Of a stretch of DNA of 64,000 bases, positions 9,866 to 20,924 are shown piece by piece. This DNA comes from Halomonas faecis (GTDB lineage Bacteria; Pseudomonadota; Gammaproteobacteria; Pseudomonadales; Halomonadaceae). The notes under the pieces are model-generated. The model was not told the DNA's origin, did no database searches, and saw nothing but the letters and a program-made list of their open reading frames with translations. The stretch's first letter is position 1. Every line of letters begins with the position of its first letter. Both the position numbers and the translations under genes were made by a program. Where the stretch lies: assembly GCF_010993975.1 (NCBI RefSeq), contig NZ_JAACZO010000059.1:124001-188000 (forward strand), given 5' to 3'.

Positions 9866-9866
<1 letters not shown>
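9096..9866 (+). CDS. xylB: SDR-family D-xylose 1-dehydrogenase (Caulobacter XylB type)
   Basis: 256 residues. Short-chain dehydrogenase with nucleotide motif TGGGSGIG (residues 19-26), NNA segment, and catalytic Ser150-Tyr163-Lys167. It closely resembles Caulobacter D-xylose dehydrogenase as I recall it, including the YPSL N-terminus, the VNNAANDERH segment, the INFGSIS strand and a QCLKVRLLPE-VAPTVLFLA C-terminus. It would oxidise D-xylose to xylonolactone with NAD. ATG 9096 has the best ribosome site (GGTGA); ATG 9090 is close and the 8877 start is too long. It overlaps the next gene by ATGA, so they are translationally coupled. Confidence 0.85.
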
Positions 9867-11375
<1,509 letters not shown>

Positions 11376-11395
<20 letters not shown>

Positions 11396-12395
11396 GCGCA
11401 AAGCGCAACCGTCCAGCGGTGGCGGCTTCTCTCTGGATCTCAAGACCTGGGGGCCGTTCATCGCTCTGCTCGCTCTGGCGTTGCTGGGGGTGCTGATCAA
11501 TCCCGCCTTTCTGGGGCTGGACAACCTTTCGAACATGCTCACCCGCAGCGCCTTCATCGGCATCATCGCCGTGGGAGCCACCTTCGTCATCACCGCCGGC
11601 GGCCTGGACCTCTCGGTGGGCTCCATGGCGGCTTTCATCGCCGGGGTGATGATCATCCTGATGAATGGCCTGGTGGAGCAGTTCGGGCCTGGCCTGACCA
11701 CGGTGCTGTTGGGCGTCGGTGCCTCGCTGATCCTGGGCGTCGGTGCCGGCTTCATCAACGGCATCGTCACCACCAAGGGCAAGATCGAGGCGTTCATCGT
11801 CACCCTGGGCACCATGGGTATCTACCGTTCGCTGGTCACCTACCTGGCCGACGGCGGCACCCTGACCTTGGACTGGGACGTGCGCGACGTCTACCGCCCG
11901 GTCTACTACGACAGCCTGCTGGGCGTGCCCATCCCGGTGCTGGTGTTTCTGGGGGTGGCGCTCGCCGGCTACGTGCTGCTCAACCACACCCGCTTCGGGC
12001 GCTACTGTTTCGCCATCGGCTCCAACGAGAAAGTGGCGGAGTACAGCGCGATTCGAGTCGATCGCATCAAGACCCTGACCTATGTATTGCAGGGTGTCTG
12101 CGTCGCCGTGGCGACCATCATCTACGTACCGCGGTTGGGCTCGGCTTCGGGGGCCACCGGGGTGCTCTGGGAGCTCGAGGCGATCGCCGCGGTGATCATC
12201 GGGGGTACCGTGCTCAAGGGCGGCCATGGCCGCATCTGGGGGACGGTGGTGGGCGCCATCATGCTGACCATGATCGGCAACATCCTCAACCTCACCGACG
12301 CCATCTCCAACTATCTCAACGGTACGGTGCAGGGGATCATCATCATCGTGGCGGTCTACCTGCAGCGCGCATCGTGGAGGAAGGCGGGACCCTGA
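11376..12395 (+). CDS. Sugar ABC transporter permease
   Basis: 339 residues, BPD_transp_2 family, about ten membrane helices. The loop [13 protein letters not shown] and the EAA-like [20 protein letters not shown] segment identify it as an RbsC/XylH-type permease. The start at 11376, with AGGGGGGAG as ribosome site, overlaps the end of the ATPase gene by 20 bases. The in-frame 11325 start is inside the ATPase. It is part of the xylose-type operon. Confidence 0.88.
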
Positions 12396-12445
12396 TCCCG
12401 TCAGCACTGGCAGCGACAACAAGCACAAGTACGAGGAGCAAGAGC

Positions 12446-13399
12446 ATGCCACACATCAAGAAGACACTACTCGCCCTGGCCGTCTCGGCGGCCGTCGGCG
12501 TGCCGACCGCCGCCACGGCACAGGAGGTCACCATCGGGGTCTCGATTCCCGCAGCGACTCATGGCTGGACTGGCGGCGTCAATTTCCATGCCGAGCAGGC
12601 CAAGGAGCGCCTCGAGTCGCTCTATCCCGACATCGAGATCACCATCTCCACCGCCAGCAATCCCGGCGAGCAGGCCAACGATCTCGAGGACCTGGTGTCG
12701 CAGCGCGACATCGACGCCCTGGTGGTGCTGCCGTTCGAGTCGGGGCCGCTCACCGACCCGGTGCGGCGGGTCAAGGAGGAAGGCGTCTTCGTCACCGTGG
12801 TCGATCGCGGCCTCGACCAGGAGGGTATCGAAGACCTTTACGTGGCCGGCAACAACCACGAGCTGGGGCGCGTCTCCGGCGAGTACATCCGCGAGCGTCT
12901 CGATGGCGAAGGCGAGATCGTGGTGCTGCGCGGCATCCCCACGGTCATCGACGACGAGCGGGTGCAGGGCTTCCAGGAGGCCATCGAGGGCAGCGGCATC
13001 GAGATCCTCGACATGCAGCACGCCAACTGGAACCGCGACGACGGCTTCGAGGTGATGCAGGACTTCCTGGCTCGCTTCGACGACATCGATGCCGTTTGGG
13101 CCCAGGACGATGACATCGCCCTGGGGGTGATCGAGGCGGTGCGCCAGGCCGAGCGCGAGGACGAGCTGTTCATCGTCGGCGGCGCCGGCATGAAGGACAT
13201 CATCGAGCGGGTGATGGAGGGCGACGACCTGGTACCCGTGGACGTGCTCTATCCGCCGGCGATGATCGCCACCGCCATGGATCTCACCGTGCAACACTTC
13301 ACGTCCAATGGCCCGGTGGTCGGTGAATACATCCTCGGCTCGCCGCTGATCACCCCGGAGAACGCCGAACAGTACTACTACCCAGACTCTCCGTTCTGA
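12446..13399 (+). CDS. Sugar ABC transporter substrate-binding protein
   Basis: 317 residues. Signal peptide of about 26 residues ending ATA-QEV, then a type I periplasmic binding fold (Peripla_BP_4): VTIGVSIPAATHGW opening strand, ALVVLPFESGPL, VTVVDRGLD, and the DAVWAQDDDIALG segment. AGGAG precedes the ATG at 12446. It is the last gene of the ATPase-permease-binder set, and a strong hairpin follows the stop codon. The ligand is probably D-xylose or a xyloside, from context only. Confidence 0.87.
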   Translation: MPHIKKTLLALAVSAAVGVPTAATAQEVTIGVSIPAATHGWTGGVNFHAEQAKERLESLYPDIEITISTASNPGEQANDLEDLVSQRDIDALVVLPFESGPLTDPVRRVKEEGVFVTVVDRGLDQEGIEDLYVAGNNHELGRVSGEYIRERLDGEGEIVVLRGIPTVIDDERVQGFQEAIEGSGIEILDMQHANWNRDDGFEVMQDFLARFDDIDAVWAQDDDIALGVIEAVRQAEREDELFIVGGAGMKDIIERVMEGDDLVPVDVLYPPAMIATAMDLTVQHFTSNGPVVGEYILGSPLITPENAEQYYYPDSPF

Positions 13400-13402
13400 A
13401 CG

Positions 13403-13432
13403 GCGCGGCGGCACCCCGGGGTGTCGCCGCGC
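13403..13432 (+). promoter_or_regulatory. Intercistronic hairpin after the binding-protein gene
   Basis: GCGCGGCGGCACCCC and GGGGTGTCGCCGCGC are adjacent inverted arms that pair along 15 positions with one G-U pair. No T-run follows and the next gene starts 37 bases later, so I read it as an mRNA-stabilising or attenuating hairpin that raises binder expression over later genes. The function is inferred. Confidence 0.6.
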
Positions 13433-13468
13433 TCGCGACGTTCGTGACACCGGCAAGAGAGGTGAGAC

Positions 13469-14524
13469 ATGAAGACCATCAAGGGACCGGCACTCTTCCT
13501 GGCGCAGTTCGCCGGCGACGAGGCGCCGTTCAACAGCCTGGAACGCATTGCGGCCTGGGCGGCGGGTCTGGGCTACGAGGGCGTACAGCTGCCCAGCTGG
13601 GATGCGCGCCTGATCGACCTGAAGAAGGCGGCCGAGAGCCCGGCTTACTGTGATGAAATCAAGGGCACCCTGGCCGAGCACGGCCTGGCGCTGACCGAAC
13701 TCTCCACCCATTTGCAGGGCCAACTGGTGGCCGTGCATCCCGTCTACGACGAGATGTTCGACGGCTTCGCAGTGCCCGAGGTGCGCGGCAATCCCCAGGC
13801 CAGGCAGGCCTGGGCGGTGGAACAACTGCACCTGGCGGCTCGCGCCTCGCGCAACCTGGGGCTGACCGACCACGGCACCTTCTCCGGCGCCCTGGCCTGG
13901 CCCTTCGTCTACCCCTGGCCGCAGCGCCCGGCGGGGCTGATCGACAGCGCCTTCGACGAGCTGGCCAGGCGCTGGCGGCCGATCCTCGATGCCTTCGACG
14001 AAGCCGGAGTGAATCTCTGCTACGAAATCCACCCCGGCGAGGATCTGCACGACGGCATCACCTTCGAGATGTTCCTGGAGCGCGTCGGGCATCATCCGCG
14101 CTGCCATATCCTCTACGACCCCAGCCACCTGATCCTGCAGCAGCTCGACTACCGGGGCTTTCTGGACGTCTACCGCGAGCGCATCCAGATGTTTCACGTC
14201 AAGGATGCCGAGTTCAATCCCAGCCCCAAACAGGGCGTCTACTCCGGCTACCAGGGCTGGACTCAGCGTGCCGGGCGTTTTCGCTCGCTGGGCGACGGTC
14301 AGGTGGACTTCAAGCACATTTTTTCGTGGATGGCGGCCAACGACTACCATGGCTGGGCGGTGCTCGAGTGGGAGTGCTGTCTCAAGCACCCCGAGGCAGG
14401 GGCCCGGGAAGGCGCTGCCTTCATCCGCGACCACATCATCGAAGTCACCGAGCGCGCTTTCGACGACTTCGCCGACTCGGGCACCGACGAGGCCGCCAAC
14501 CGGCGCATTCTGGGACTCGACTGA
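13469..14524 (+). CDS. Xylose-isomerase-like TIM-barrel protein (sugar isomerase/epimerase family)
   Basis: 351 residues of the AP endonuclease 2/xylose isomerase-like TIM-barrel superfamily. Metal-binding residues typical of the fold are visible in LCYEIHPGED, LYDPSHL, MFHVKDAEF and the late VLEWECCL strand. The exact reaction is not readable from sequence. Members paired with Gfo/Idh/MocA oxidoreductases, as here (18 bases downstream), often act on keto-sugars or cleave oxidised glycosides. A GAGGTGAG ribosome site precedes the ATG. It lies in the xylose operon. Confidence 0.8.
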   Translation: MKTIKGPALFLAQFAGDEAPFNSLERIAAWAAGLGYEGVQLPSWDARLIDLKKAAESPAYCDEIKGTLAEHGLALTELSTHLQGQLVAVHPVYDEMFDGFAVPEVRGNPQARQAWAVEQLHLAARASRNLGLTDHGTFSGALAWPFVYPWPQRPAGLIDSAFDELARRWRPILDAFDEAGVNLCYEIHPGEDLHDGITFEMFLERVGHHPRCHILYDPSHLILQQLDYRGFLDVYRERIQMFHVKDAEFNPSPKQGVYSGYQGWTQRAGRFRSLGDGQVDFKHIFSWMAANDYHGWAVLEWECCLKHPEAGAREGAAFIRDHIIEVTERAFDDFADSGTDEAANRRILGLD

Positions 14525-14542
14525 AAAAAAGGAGCGAGAGAC

Positions 14543-15703
14543 ATGTCCCAACACCACAGCCAGCGCCGCCTGCGCCTGGGCATGGTCGGCGGCGGCCAGG
14601 GCGCCTTCATCGGCGGCGTGCATCGCATCGCCGCGCGCCTGGACGACCACTACGAGCTGGTGGCCGGGGCCTTCGCCTCGGACCCCGAGCGCAGCCGGAC
14701 CTCGGCGGCGGCCCTTCACGTCGCCGACGAGCGCGCCTATCCCGACTACCGCAGCATGGCCGAGGCCGAGCGGGATCGCGACGACGGCATCGACGTGGTC
14801 GCCATCGTCACCCCCAACCACCTGCACTTCGAGGTGGCCAGGACCTTCCTCGAGGCGGGCATCGACGTCATCTGCGACAAGCCCATGACCACCGACCTGG
14901 GCGAAGCTCGGGAACTCCAGCGGCTGGTCGAGTCCAGCGGGCGCTTCTTCGGCCTGACCCACAACTACAGCGGCTATTCGCTGATCCGCCAGGCCCGTGA
15001 CATGGTCGCTGCCGGCGAGCTCGGCGAATTGCGCGTGGTGCAGGTCGAGTACCCTCAGGATTGGTTGGCCACCCGTGTCGAGGCCGAGGGCGTCAAGCAG
15101 GCCGAGTGGCGCACCGACCCCAAGCGCAGCGGTCCGGCCGGCTGCCTGGGCGACATCGGCACCCACGCCTATCATCTGGTGCGTTTCGTCACCGGCCTGG
15201 AGGTCGAATCGCTGGCCGCCGACCTGCACACCTTCGTGGACGGCCGTGCGCTGGACGACAACGTGCACCTGATGCTGCGTTTCAAGGGCGGTGCGCGCGG
15301 CATGCTGTGGTCAAGCCAGGTGGCGCCGGGCAACGAGAACGGCCTCAAGCTGCGCGTCTACGGCAGCGGCGGCGGCCTGGAGTGGCGTCAGGAGGAGCCC
15401 AACGAGCTGCTGTTCACGCCTCAGGGCGAGCCGCCGCGGCGCCTGACCCGCCACGGCCCCGGCCTGGGTGAGGCAGCCATGGCCGCGGTGCGCATCCCGC
15501 CCGGCCACCCGGAGGGCTACCTGGAGGCCTTCGCTCAGCTCTACAGCGACTTCGCCGCCCACCTGCGGGCGCGACGTGGCGGTACCGAGGTCGCCACCCA
15601 CCAGCGCGACATCCCCGGGGTGGACGATGGCGTCGACGGCGTGCGGTTCATCACCCGGGCGCTGGAGTCCTCGCGGGCGGATGGTGCCTGGGTGAGCTTC
15701 TGA
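14543..15703 (+). CDS. Gfo/Idh/MocA-family oxidoreductase
   Basis: 386 residues. N-terminal Rossmann domain with [18 protein letters not shown], a [14 protein letters not shown] strand and the EKP-type motif seen as [12 protein letters not shown] (about residues 112-123; here aspartate replaces glutamate). The C-terminal alpha/beta domain contains [12 protein letters not shown], holding the aspartate and histidine typical of the active site. Likely NAD(P)-dependent oxidation or reduction of a sugar or glycoside. Partner of the preceding TIM-barrel gene. Confidence 0.85.
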   Translation: MSQHHSQRRLRLGMVGGGQGAFIGGVHRIAARLDDHYELVAGAFASDPERSRTSAAALHVADERAYPDYRSMAEAERDRDDGIDVVAIVTPNHLHFEVARTFLEAGIDVICDKPMTTDLGEARELQRLVESSGRFFGLTHNYSGYSLIRQARDMVAAGELGELRVVQVEYPQDWLATRVEAEGVKQAEWRTDPKRSGPAGCLGDIGTHAYHLVRFVTGLEVESLAADLHTFVDGRALDDNVHLMLRFKGGARGMLWSSQVAPGNENGLKLRVYGSGGGLEWRQEEPNELLFTPQGEPPRRLTRHGPGLGEAAMAAVRIPPGHPEGYLEAFAQLYSDFAAHLRARRGGTEVATHQRDIPGVDDGVDGVRFITRALESSRADGAWVSF

Positions 15704-15712
15704 GGGGCGACG

Positions 15713-16606
15713 ATGAGCGTGCGGTTGAACAACGACCGGCTGTGCCTGGAGGTGCTGCCCGAGTTGGGCGGGTGCGTGGTGCGCTTCGATGCGCTGATGC
15801 CGGATGGGCCAAAGCCGCTGTTCCGGCCCGGCAAGCGCGCGTCCCGCGATCCGAACGACATGGGGCTCTATCCCCTGTTACCCTGGTCCAACCGCATCGC
15901 CAGTGGCGGCTTTAGCTGGAGGGGAGACCAGTACCCACTGACGTCCAACCTGGCCGGGGAGCCGCTGCCGATTCACGGTGACGGCTGGCAGCAGCCGTGG
16001 GACGTGGCGCGCGTCACCCAGGACGCGCTGCGGCTCACGCTGCGCTCGGCCTGGCAGCCGCCGTTCGACTACCGTGCCGAGCTCGACTATCGCCTGGAGG
16101 GAGAGAGCCTGTGCATCGCGCTGGCAGTGACTCACTTGGGAGACGCTCCGGTGCCCTACGGGGTGGGCCTGCATCCCTGGCTGCCGCGTATGCCCGATAC
16201 TCGGCTCGAGGCTCCGGCCGAGGGCGTCTGGGAGGTGGACGACGCCCAGTTGCCGACCCGCTGGCGAGCCCTCGACGAGGCCGACCCCTGGTGTTTCGCC
16301 GCGGGGCGCGGATTGCCCGCCGGGCGCATCGACAATCTGTTCACCGGGTGGACCGGCCTGGCGCATGTCACCTGGCCGTCGCGGGGCGTGGCGCTGGCGG
16401 TGGAGAGCGACCCGGCCGGAGCGCGCTACCTGGTCTACTCTCCCGGGGCAGATGCCGACTTCTTCTGCTTCGAGCCGGTCTCCCACGACGTGAACGCCCA
16501 CCACTTCGCCGATCCGCTCGCCCACGGGCTGGTCGAGTTGCTGCCGGGAGGGACGCTGAGCCAGGCGTGGCGTTTCACCTGCCTCGCCCCGCGCCGATGG
16601 GCCTGA
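15713..16606 (+). CDS. Aldose 1-epimerase-like protein
   Basis: 297 residues of the galactose mutarotase-like superfamily. The N-terminal YPLLPWSNRIASGGF segment (substrate-binding arginine), GEPLPIHGDGWQQPW (catalytic-type histidine) and the PYGVGLHPWLPR histidine are all present. It belongs to the YphB/aldose-epimerase clade instead of classical GalM. In this operon it would supply the correct anomer of xylose or of the imported glycoside to the dehydrogenase. It is 9 bases after the oxidoreductase gene. Specificity is inferred. Confidence 0.83.
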   Translation: MSVRLNNDRLCLEVLPELGGCVVRFDALMPDGPKPLFRPGKRASRDPNDMGLYPLLPWSNRIASGGFSWRGDQYPLTSNLAGEPLPIHGDGWQQPWDVARVTQDALRLTLRSAWQPPFDYRAELDYRLEGESLCIALAVTHLGDAPVPYGVGLHPWLPRMPDTRLEAPAEGVWEVDDAQLPTRWRALDEADPWCFAAGRGLPAGRIDNLFTGWTGLAHVTWPSRGVALAVESDPAGARYLVYSPGADADFFCFEPVSHDVNAHHFADPLAHGLVELLPGGTLSQAWRFTCLAPRRWA

Positions 16607-16688
16607 CGGCACGGCCGGCGCGAGACGTGAAGCGATTGGCTGGTTCGATGGCAGCGACGGCAAGTCAATCTCGACCTAGGAAGAGACG

Positions 16689-18488
16689 ATGACCGACCGC
16701 AAGATCACCCCCGACCAGCTGCGCTCGCGCTGGTGGTTCGACAATCCCGACCATCCGGGGACCACGGCGCTGTGCATCGAGCGCTACATGAACCAGGGCA
16801 TCACCCTGGAAGAGCTCACCGGCGGCAGGCCGATCATCGGCATCTGCCAGTCGGGTTCCGATCTGACGCCCTGCAACCGCCATCACGTGGACCTCGCCCA
16901 ACGCGTCAAGGACGGTATCCGTGCTGCCGGCGGCGTGCCCTTCGAGTTCCCCATGCACCCCATCCACGAGAACGTGCGCCGGCCCACCGCGGCGCTCGAC
17001 CGCAACCTGGCCTATCTGGGCCTGGTTGAGGTGCTGCACGGCTACCCGCTGGACGGCGTGGTGCTGACCACCGGCTGCGACAAGACCACTCCGGCGGCGC
17101 TGATGGCCGCGGCCACCGTCAACATCCCGGCCATCGTGCTTTCCGGTGGCCCCATGCTCAACGGCTGGCACGGCGCCGAACGGGTGGGCTCGGGCACCAT
17201 CGTGTGGGAGATGCGCAAGCGGCTCGCGGCGGGCGACATCGACTACGCCGAATTCCTGTCGCGGATCACCGAATCCGCCCCCTCGGTGGGCCACTGCAAC
17301 ACCATGGGCACCGCCTCCACCATGAACTCCATGGCCGAGGCGCTGGGCATGAGCCTGCCCGGTTCGGCGATGATCCCCGGCCCCTACAAGGAGCGCGGCC
17401 TGGTCGCCTACGCGACCGGCGCGCGGATCGTCGACATGGTGTGGGAGGACCTGAGACCCTCCGACGTCCTGACCCGCGAGGCCTTCGAGAACGCCATCGT
17501 CACCTGCTCGGCGCTGGGCGGCTCTTCCAACGCCCCCATCCACGTCAACGCCATCGCCCGCCATGCCGGGGTCGAACTCGACAATGACGACTGGCAGCGC
17601 CTGGGCCACGAGATCCCGCTGCTGGCCAACGTCATGCCGGCCGGGGCCTTCCTGGGCGAGGAGTTCCACCGCGCCGGCGGCGTGCCGGCGGTGATGCACG
17701 AGCTGCTGGGCGCCGGCCGGCTCCACGGCGAGGTGCTCACCGTCAACGGCCGTCCGCTGGCGGACAACCTCGAGGGCCTCGAGACCCGGGACACCGAGGT
17801 GATCCGCCGCTACGGCGATCCGCTCGTCGAGCATGCCGGCTTTCTCAACCTCAAGGGCAACCTGTTCGACTCGGCGCTGATGAAGACCAGCGTGATCGCG
17901 ACGGACTTTCGTGAGCGTTTCCTGAGCGACCCGGACGATCCCGATGCCTTCGAAGGCAAGGTGGCGGTGTTCGACGGCTCCGAGGACTACCACGCGCGCA
18001 TCGACGATCCGGCGCTCGGCATCGACGAGCGCACCATCCTGGTGATGCGTGGCGCCGGCCCGGTGGGTCACCCCGGCGGCGCCGAGGTGGTCAACATGCA
18101 GCCTCCCGAGGCCTTGATTCGAGCGGGGGTCGAGTCGCTGCCGTGCCTGGGCGATGGGCGCCAGTCGGGCACTTCGGGGTCGCCGTCGATTCTCAATGCC
18201 GCCCCGGAGGCGGCCAGCGGGGGCGGTCTGGCACTGCTCGAGGACGGCGACCGGCTGCGCGTCGATCTACGCCGCGGCGAGGTGCGGCTGCTGATCGACG
18301 ATGCCGAGCTCGAAGCGCGTCGGCAGACGCTGGAGCGGCAGGGCGGCTATCGCTACCCCGACCACCAGACGCCGTGGCAGGAGATCCAGCGCACCCTGGT
18401 CGAGCCGCTGGACCGTGGCATGACCCTGGAAGGCGCTACGCGATATCGCGACGTGGCGCGGCGCAGCCCGCCGCGGGACAACCACTGA
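16689..18488 (+). CDS. xylD: D-xylonate dehydratase (IlvD/Edd family)
   Basis: 599 residues, about the length of Caulobacter XylD. It would convert D-xylonate to 2-keto-3-deoxy-D-xylonate. Cluster cysteines are expected in [23 protein letters not shown] and [11 protein letters not shown]. The N-terminal [21 protein letters not shown] segment and [17 protein letters not shown] near the C-terminus are specific to the xylonate dehydratase clade. Good ribosome site (GGAAGAG). It differs clearly from the arabonate dehydratase at 4062-5807, so the window holds two specialised paralogues. The downstream steps (XylX/XylA or an aldolase) are not in the window. Confidence 0.92.
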   Translation: MTDRKITPDQLRSRWWFDNPDHPGTTALCIERYMNQGITLEELTGGRPIIGICQSGSDLTPCNRHHVDLAQRVKDGIRAAGGVPFEFPMHPIHENVRRPTAALDRNLAYLGLVEVLHGYPLDGVVLTTGCDKTTPAALMAAATVNIPAIVLSGGPMLNGWHGAERVGSGTIVWEMRKRLAAGDIDYAEFLSRITESAPSVGHCNTMGTASTMNSMAEALGMSLPGSAMIPGPYKERGLVAYATGARIVDMVWEDLRPSDVLTREAFENAIVTCSALGGSSNAPIHVNAIARHAGVELDNDDWQRLGHEIPLLANVMPAGAFLGEEFHRAGGVPAVMHELLGAGRLHGEVLTVNGRPLADNLEGLETRDTEVIRRYGDPLVEHAGFLNLKGNLFDSALMKTSVIATDFRERFLSDPDDPDAFEGKVAVFDGSEDYHARIDDPALGIDERTILVMRGAGPVGHPGGAEVVNMQPPEALIRAGVESLPCLGDGRQSGTSGSPSILNAAPEAASGGGLALLEDGDRLRVDLRRGEVRLLIDDAELEARRQTLERQGGYRYPDHQTPWQEIQRTLVEPLDRGMTLEGATRYRDVARRSPPRDNH

Positions 18489-18524
18489 ACATGAACGCAG
18501 GTCTCGGACGTACGGAGTCACATC

Positions 18525-19412
18525 GTGCAAGCTAGCGACATCGAGGTGGCGGTCGAGCTGGACATGAGCCTGGGCGAGAGTCCGGTATGGTCGGTGGCGC
18601 GCCGGACGCTCCACTGGGTGGACATCAACCGTGGCAAGATCCACGCCTGGCGCCCCGAAGCGGGAGCGCCGCCCGAAACCATCGCGCTGGAGGAAAAGGT
18701 CGGCTGCATTGCGTTCTGCGAAGGCGGGCTTCTGGCAGCGATGGCGTCGGGTATCGTGCGGCTGCCTTTCGGCGGCACGCCGCAGCGCTTGGCGGCCAAC
18801 CCGGAGTGGCGAGGAGAGGGCGGCGGCAACCGCTTCAACGATGGCCGCTGTGACGCGGCCGGCCGTTTATGGGTGGGGACCATCGATGCCGACGAGACGA
18901 ACCCCACGGCGGCACTCTACCGTTTCGACGACGGCGAGCTGACACCGTGCCTGACCGACATCGGCATTTCCAACGGGCTCGCCTTCAGCCCCGATGGGCG
19001 CTGGCTCTATCACACCGACTCGCTGACCCGGCGCATCTTGCGCTACCCCTTCGATCTCGCCAGCGGCACGCTGGGGGCGGGTGAAACCTGGGTCGACCTG
19101 CAAACGCTGGGACTGCCCGGCGTGCCCGACGGTGCGGCGGTGGACGGCGAGGGATGCTACTGGAGCGCGCTCTACGACGGCGGCCGCGTCGTACGCTTCT
19201 CCCCGGACGGTGAGCTGATGGCGGAGCACGAGGTGCCGTGCCCGCACCCCACCATGGTGGCGTTCGGCGGGGCCGACCTGCGCACGCTCTACATCACCAC
19301 GGCCACCCAGCACCTGGACGCCGAGGGGAAGCGCCGCTGGCCGCTGGCCGGCAGTCTGTTCAGCCTGCCGGCGCCCGTGGCGGGCCTCGCGGAGCCGGCG
19401 TGGCGCACTTGA
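18525..19412 (+). CDS. xylC: SMP-30 family xylono-lactonase
   Basis: 295 residues with a GTG start at 18525, preceded by GGAG at 8 bases; the nearby ATG at 18491 is out of frame. SMP-30 propeller lactonase: LGESPVWSV (metal glutamate), GNRFNDGRCDAAGRLWVGTID, FSNGLAF-type ISNGLAFSPDGRWLYHTDS and VPDGAAVDGEGCYWSAL (metal aspartate) are clear. It would open D-xylonolactone to D-xylonate for XylD. Last gene of the plus-strand xylose operon; its stop is 10 bases from the stop of the convergent kduD. Confidence 0.88.
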   Translation: MQASDIEVAVELDMSLGESPVWSVARRTLHWVDINRGKIHAWRPEAGAPPETIALEEKVGCIAFCEGGLLAAMASGIVRLPFGGTPQRLAANPEWRGEGGGNRFNDGRCDAAGRLWVGTIDADETNPTAALYRFDDGELTPCLTDIGISNGLAFSPDGRWLYHTDSLTRRILRYPFDLASGTLGAGETWVDLQTLGLPGVPDGAAVDGEGCYWSALYDGGRVVRFSPDGELMAEHEVPCPHPTMVAFGGADLRTLYITTATQHLDAEGKRRWPLAGSLFSLPAPVAGLAEPAWRT

Positions 19413-19422
19413 GGCGTCCGGC

Positions 19423-20175
19423 TCAGCGTGCCAGCCAGCCGCCGTCCACCACCAGCGCGTGACCGTGCACGTAGCGAGCGGCGTCCGAACATAGGAAGAC
19501 CACGGCGCCGGCCAGATCTTCCGGCTCGCCGAAGCGCTCGGCGGGAATCCGCCCGAGTAGCTCGGCGCGGCGGTCGGGGTCGTCGCGCAGCGCCTGGGTG
19601 TTGTCGGTGGCCATGTAGCCCGGGGCGATGGCGTTGACGTTGATGCCGTGGCTCGCCCATTCGTTGGCCATCAGCCGCGTGAGCCCCAGCAGTCCGCTCT
19701 TGCTGGCGGTGTAGGAAGGCACGCGGATGCCGCCCTGGAAGGAGAGCACCGAGGCGACGTTGACGATCTTGCCCGGAGCGTCGCGTGCGACCAGGTGGCG
19801 CGCCACCTGCTGGGCGAGGAAGAAGGCCGTCTTGAGGTTGACGTCGACCACGGCGTCCCAGTCCGCTTCGCTGAACTCGAGCGCCGGTGCGCGGCGGATG
19901 GTGCCGGCATTGTTGACCAGAATGTCGAGCTGGCCGGCCCGTTCCACGGCGCGCTCGACGATCGATTCCGCGCTGTCGTGGCCGAGCTCTGCCTCCACGG
20001 CGTGGAAACGCCGCCCTAGTGCCTCGATGCGTTCGCGGGTCGCCTCGGCAGCGCGGCGATTGACGCCGACCACATCGGCGCCGGCCTCGGCCAACGCCAC
20101 GGCCATGGCCTGGCCGAGGCCCTTGTTGCAACCGGTGACCAGGGCCACCTTGCCGGTGAGGGAAAACGCACTCAT
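19423..20175 (-). CDS. kduD: 2-dehydro-3-deoxy-D-gluconate 5-dehydrogenase (KduD)
   Basis: 250 residues. Classical SDR: TGCNKGLGQ nucleotide motif (about residues 14-22), NNAGTIRR, catalytic serine in NVASVLSFQGG and Tyr-x-x-x-Lys in SYTASKSG. The stretch SFQGGIRVPSYTASKSG and the APGYMATDNT segment are hallmarks of KduD, which interconverts 3-deoxy-D-glycero-2,5-hexodiulosonate and 2-keto-3-deoxygluconate in uronate breakdown. It is the last gene of the lacI-dctPQM-HAD-kduD set. A gluconate 5-dehydrogenase-like role is an alternative. Confidence 0.9.
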   Translation of the reverse strand: MSAFSLTGKVALVTGCNKGLGQAMAVALAEAGADVVGVNRRAAEATRERIEALGRRFHAVEAELGHDSAESIVERAVERAGQLDILVNNAGTIRRAPALEFSEADWDAVVDVNLKTAFFLAQQVARHLVARDAPGKIVNVASVLSFQGGIRVPSYTASKSGLLGLTRLMANEWASHGINVNAIAPGYMATDNTQALRDDPDRRAELLGRIPAERFGEPEDLAGAVVFLCSDAARYVHGHALVVDGGWLAR

Positions 20176-20195
20176 CGCTGTCTCCTAGCCAGGGT

Positions 20196-20861
20196 TCATG
20201 TTGCCAGGTCGAGCCGGGCGATGGCCGCCGGCAGCTCGCGGGCGTGGTGAATGGCGATGGCGCCTGGCGGTGTCGCTTCGCGTTCGGGGAAGTGGTTCAG
20301 GTGAATGACCGGCATGCCTGCCTCGAGGCCGGCGACCACGCCGACATCGGCATCGTCGATCACCACGCAGCGTTCAGGGGCCTGGCCCATGGCCTCGGCG
20401 GCCTGGCGGTAGAGTGCCGGGTTGGGCTTCCACACCCCCAGGGTATAGGCGCTGAACAGGTTGTCGCCGAAGTGCTGGGCTAGCCCGGCGCTCTCCATGG
20501 CACAGCGGATCTTGCGTTCGGGGCCGTTGGAGACCACTGCCTTGGGGTGATGGGCGAGCTCGAGGAGCGCTTCGGGCATGCCGGCGATGGGTTCGAGCTC
20601 GGCGCGCATGCGCGTCTCCATGCGCTCGCGCATCTGCGCTTCCAGACGCTGGCGCCGGTCGTCGTCCAGACCGCCGTGAAGCGCTTCGAGCTCGAGCACG
20701 ATGGTCAGGAAACGCACCCCGCGAAACTCCGCCATGTATTGCTCGGCGGTGAAGGGCAGACCGTATTGTGGCAGCGTTTCTGCCATCACCTGGGCGAGCA
20801 GGATCTCGCTGTCGACCAGGGTGCCGTCGGAGTCGAAGAGCAGGCAGTAGGGTGTGGACAT
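20196..20861 (-). CDS. HAD-family hydrolase (YieH/phosphogluconate phosphatase-like)
   Basis: 221 residues. HAD subfamily IA: motif I FDSDGTLVDSE (nucleophile Asp, here in D-S-D where D-x-D is required), motif II serine in VVSNGP, motif III lysine in WKPNPALY and motif IV VIDDADVGV. The VSNGPERKIRCAME and KPNPALYRQAAEAMG segments resemble E. coli YieH, a 6-phosphogluconate phosphatase. In a sugar-acid operon it may clear dead-end phosphorylated acids. It lies 20 bases upstream of kduD. Substrate is inferred. Confidence 0.82.
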   Translation of the reverse strand: MSTPYCLLFDSDGTLVDSEILLAQVMAETLPQYGLPFTAEQYMAEFRGVRFLTIVLELEALHGGLDDDRRQRLEAQMRERMETRMRAELEPIAGMPEALLELAHHPKAVVSNGPERKIRCAMESAGLAQHFGDNLFSAYTLGVWKPNPALYRQAAEAMGQAPERCVVIDDADVGVVAGLEAGMPVIHLNHFPEREATPPGAIAIHHARELPAAIARLDLAT

Positions 20862-20924
20862 TCGGACCTCTCGAGGGGGTGGGGGAGCGCACCGTTCAGG
20901 GTACCAGAGCGGTGCGCATGCGCG

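Noticed and set aside
12467..15268. Very long minus-strand open frame (933 codons), and similar ones at 1157-3466, 2925-5084, 34168-36561, 43512-45644 and 58142-59383
   Set aside because: They lie opposite well-identified genes, have low-complexity His/Gln/Gly/Arg-rich translations and no domains. They are antisense shadows caused by high GC at third codon positions.
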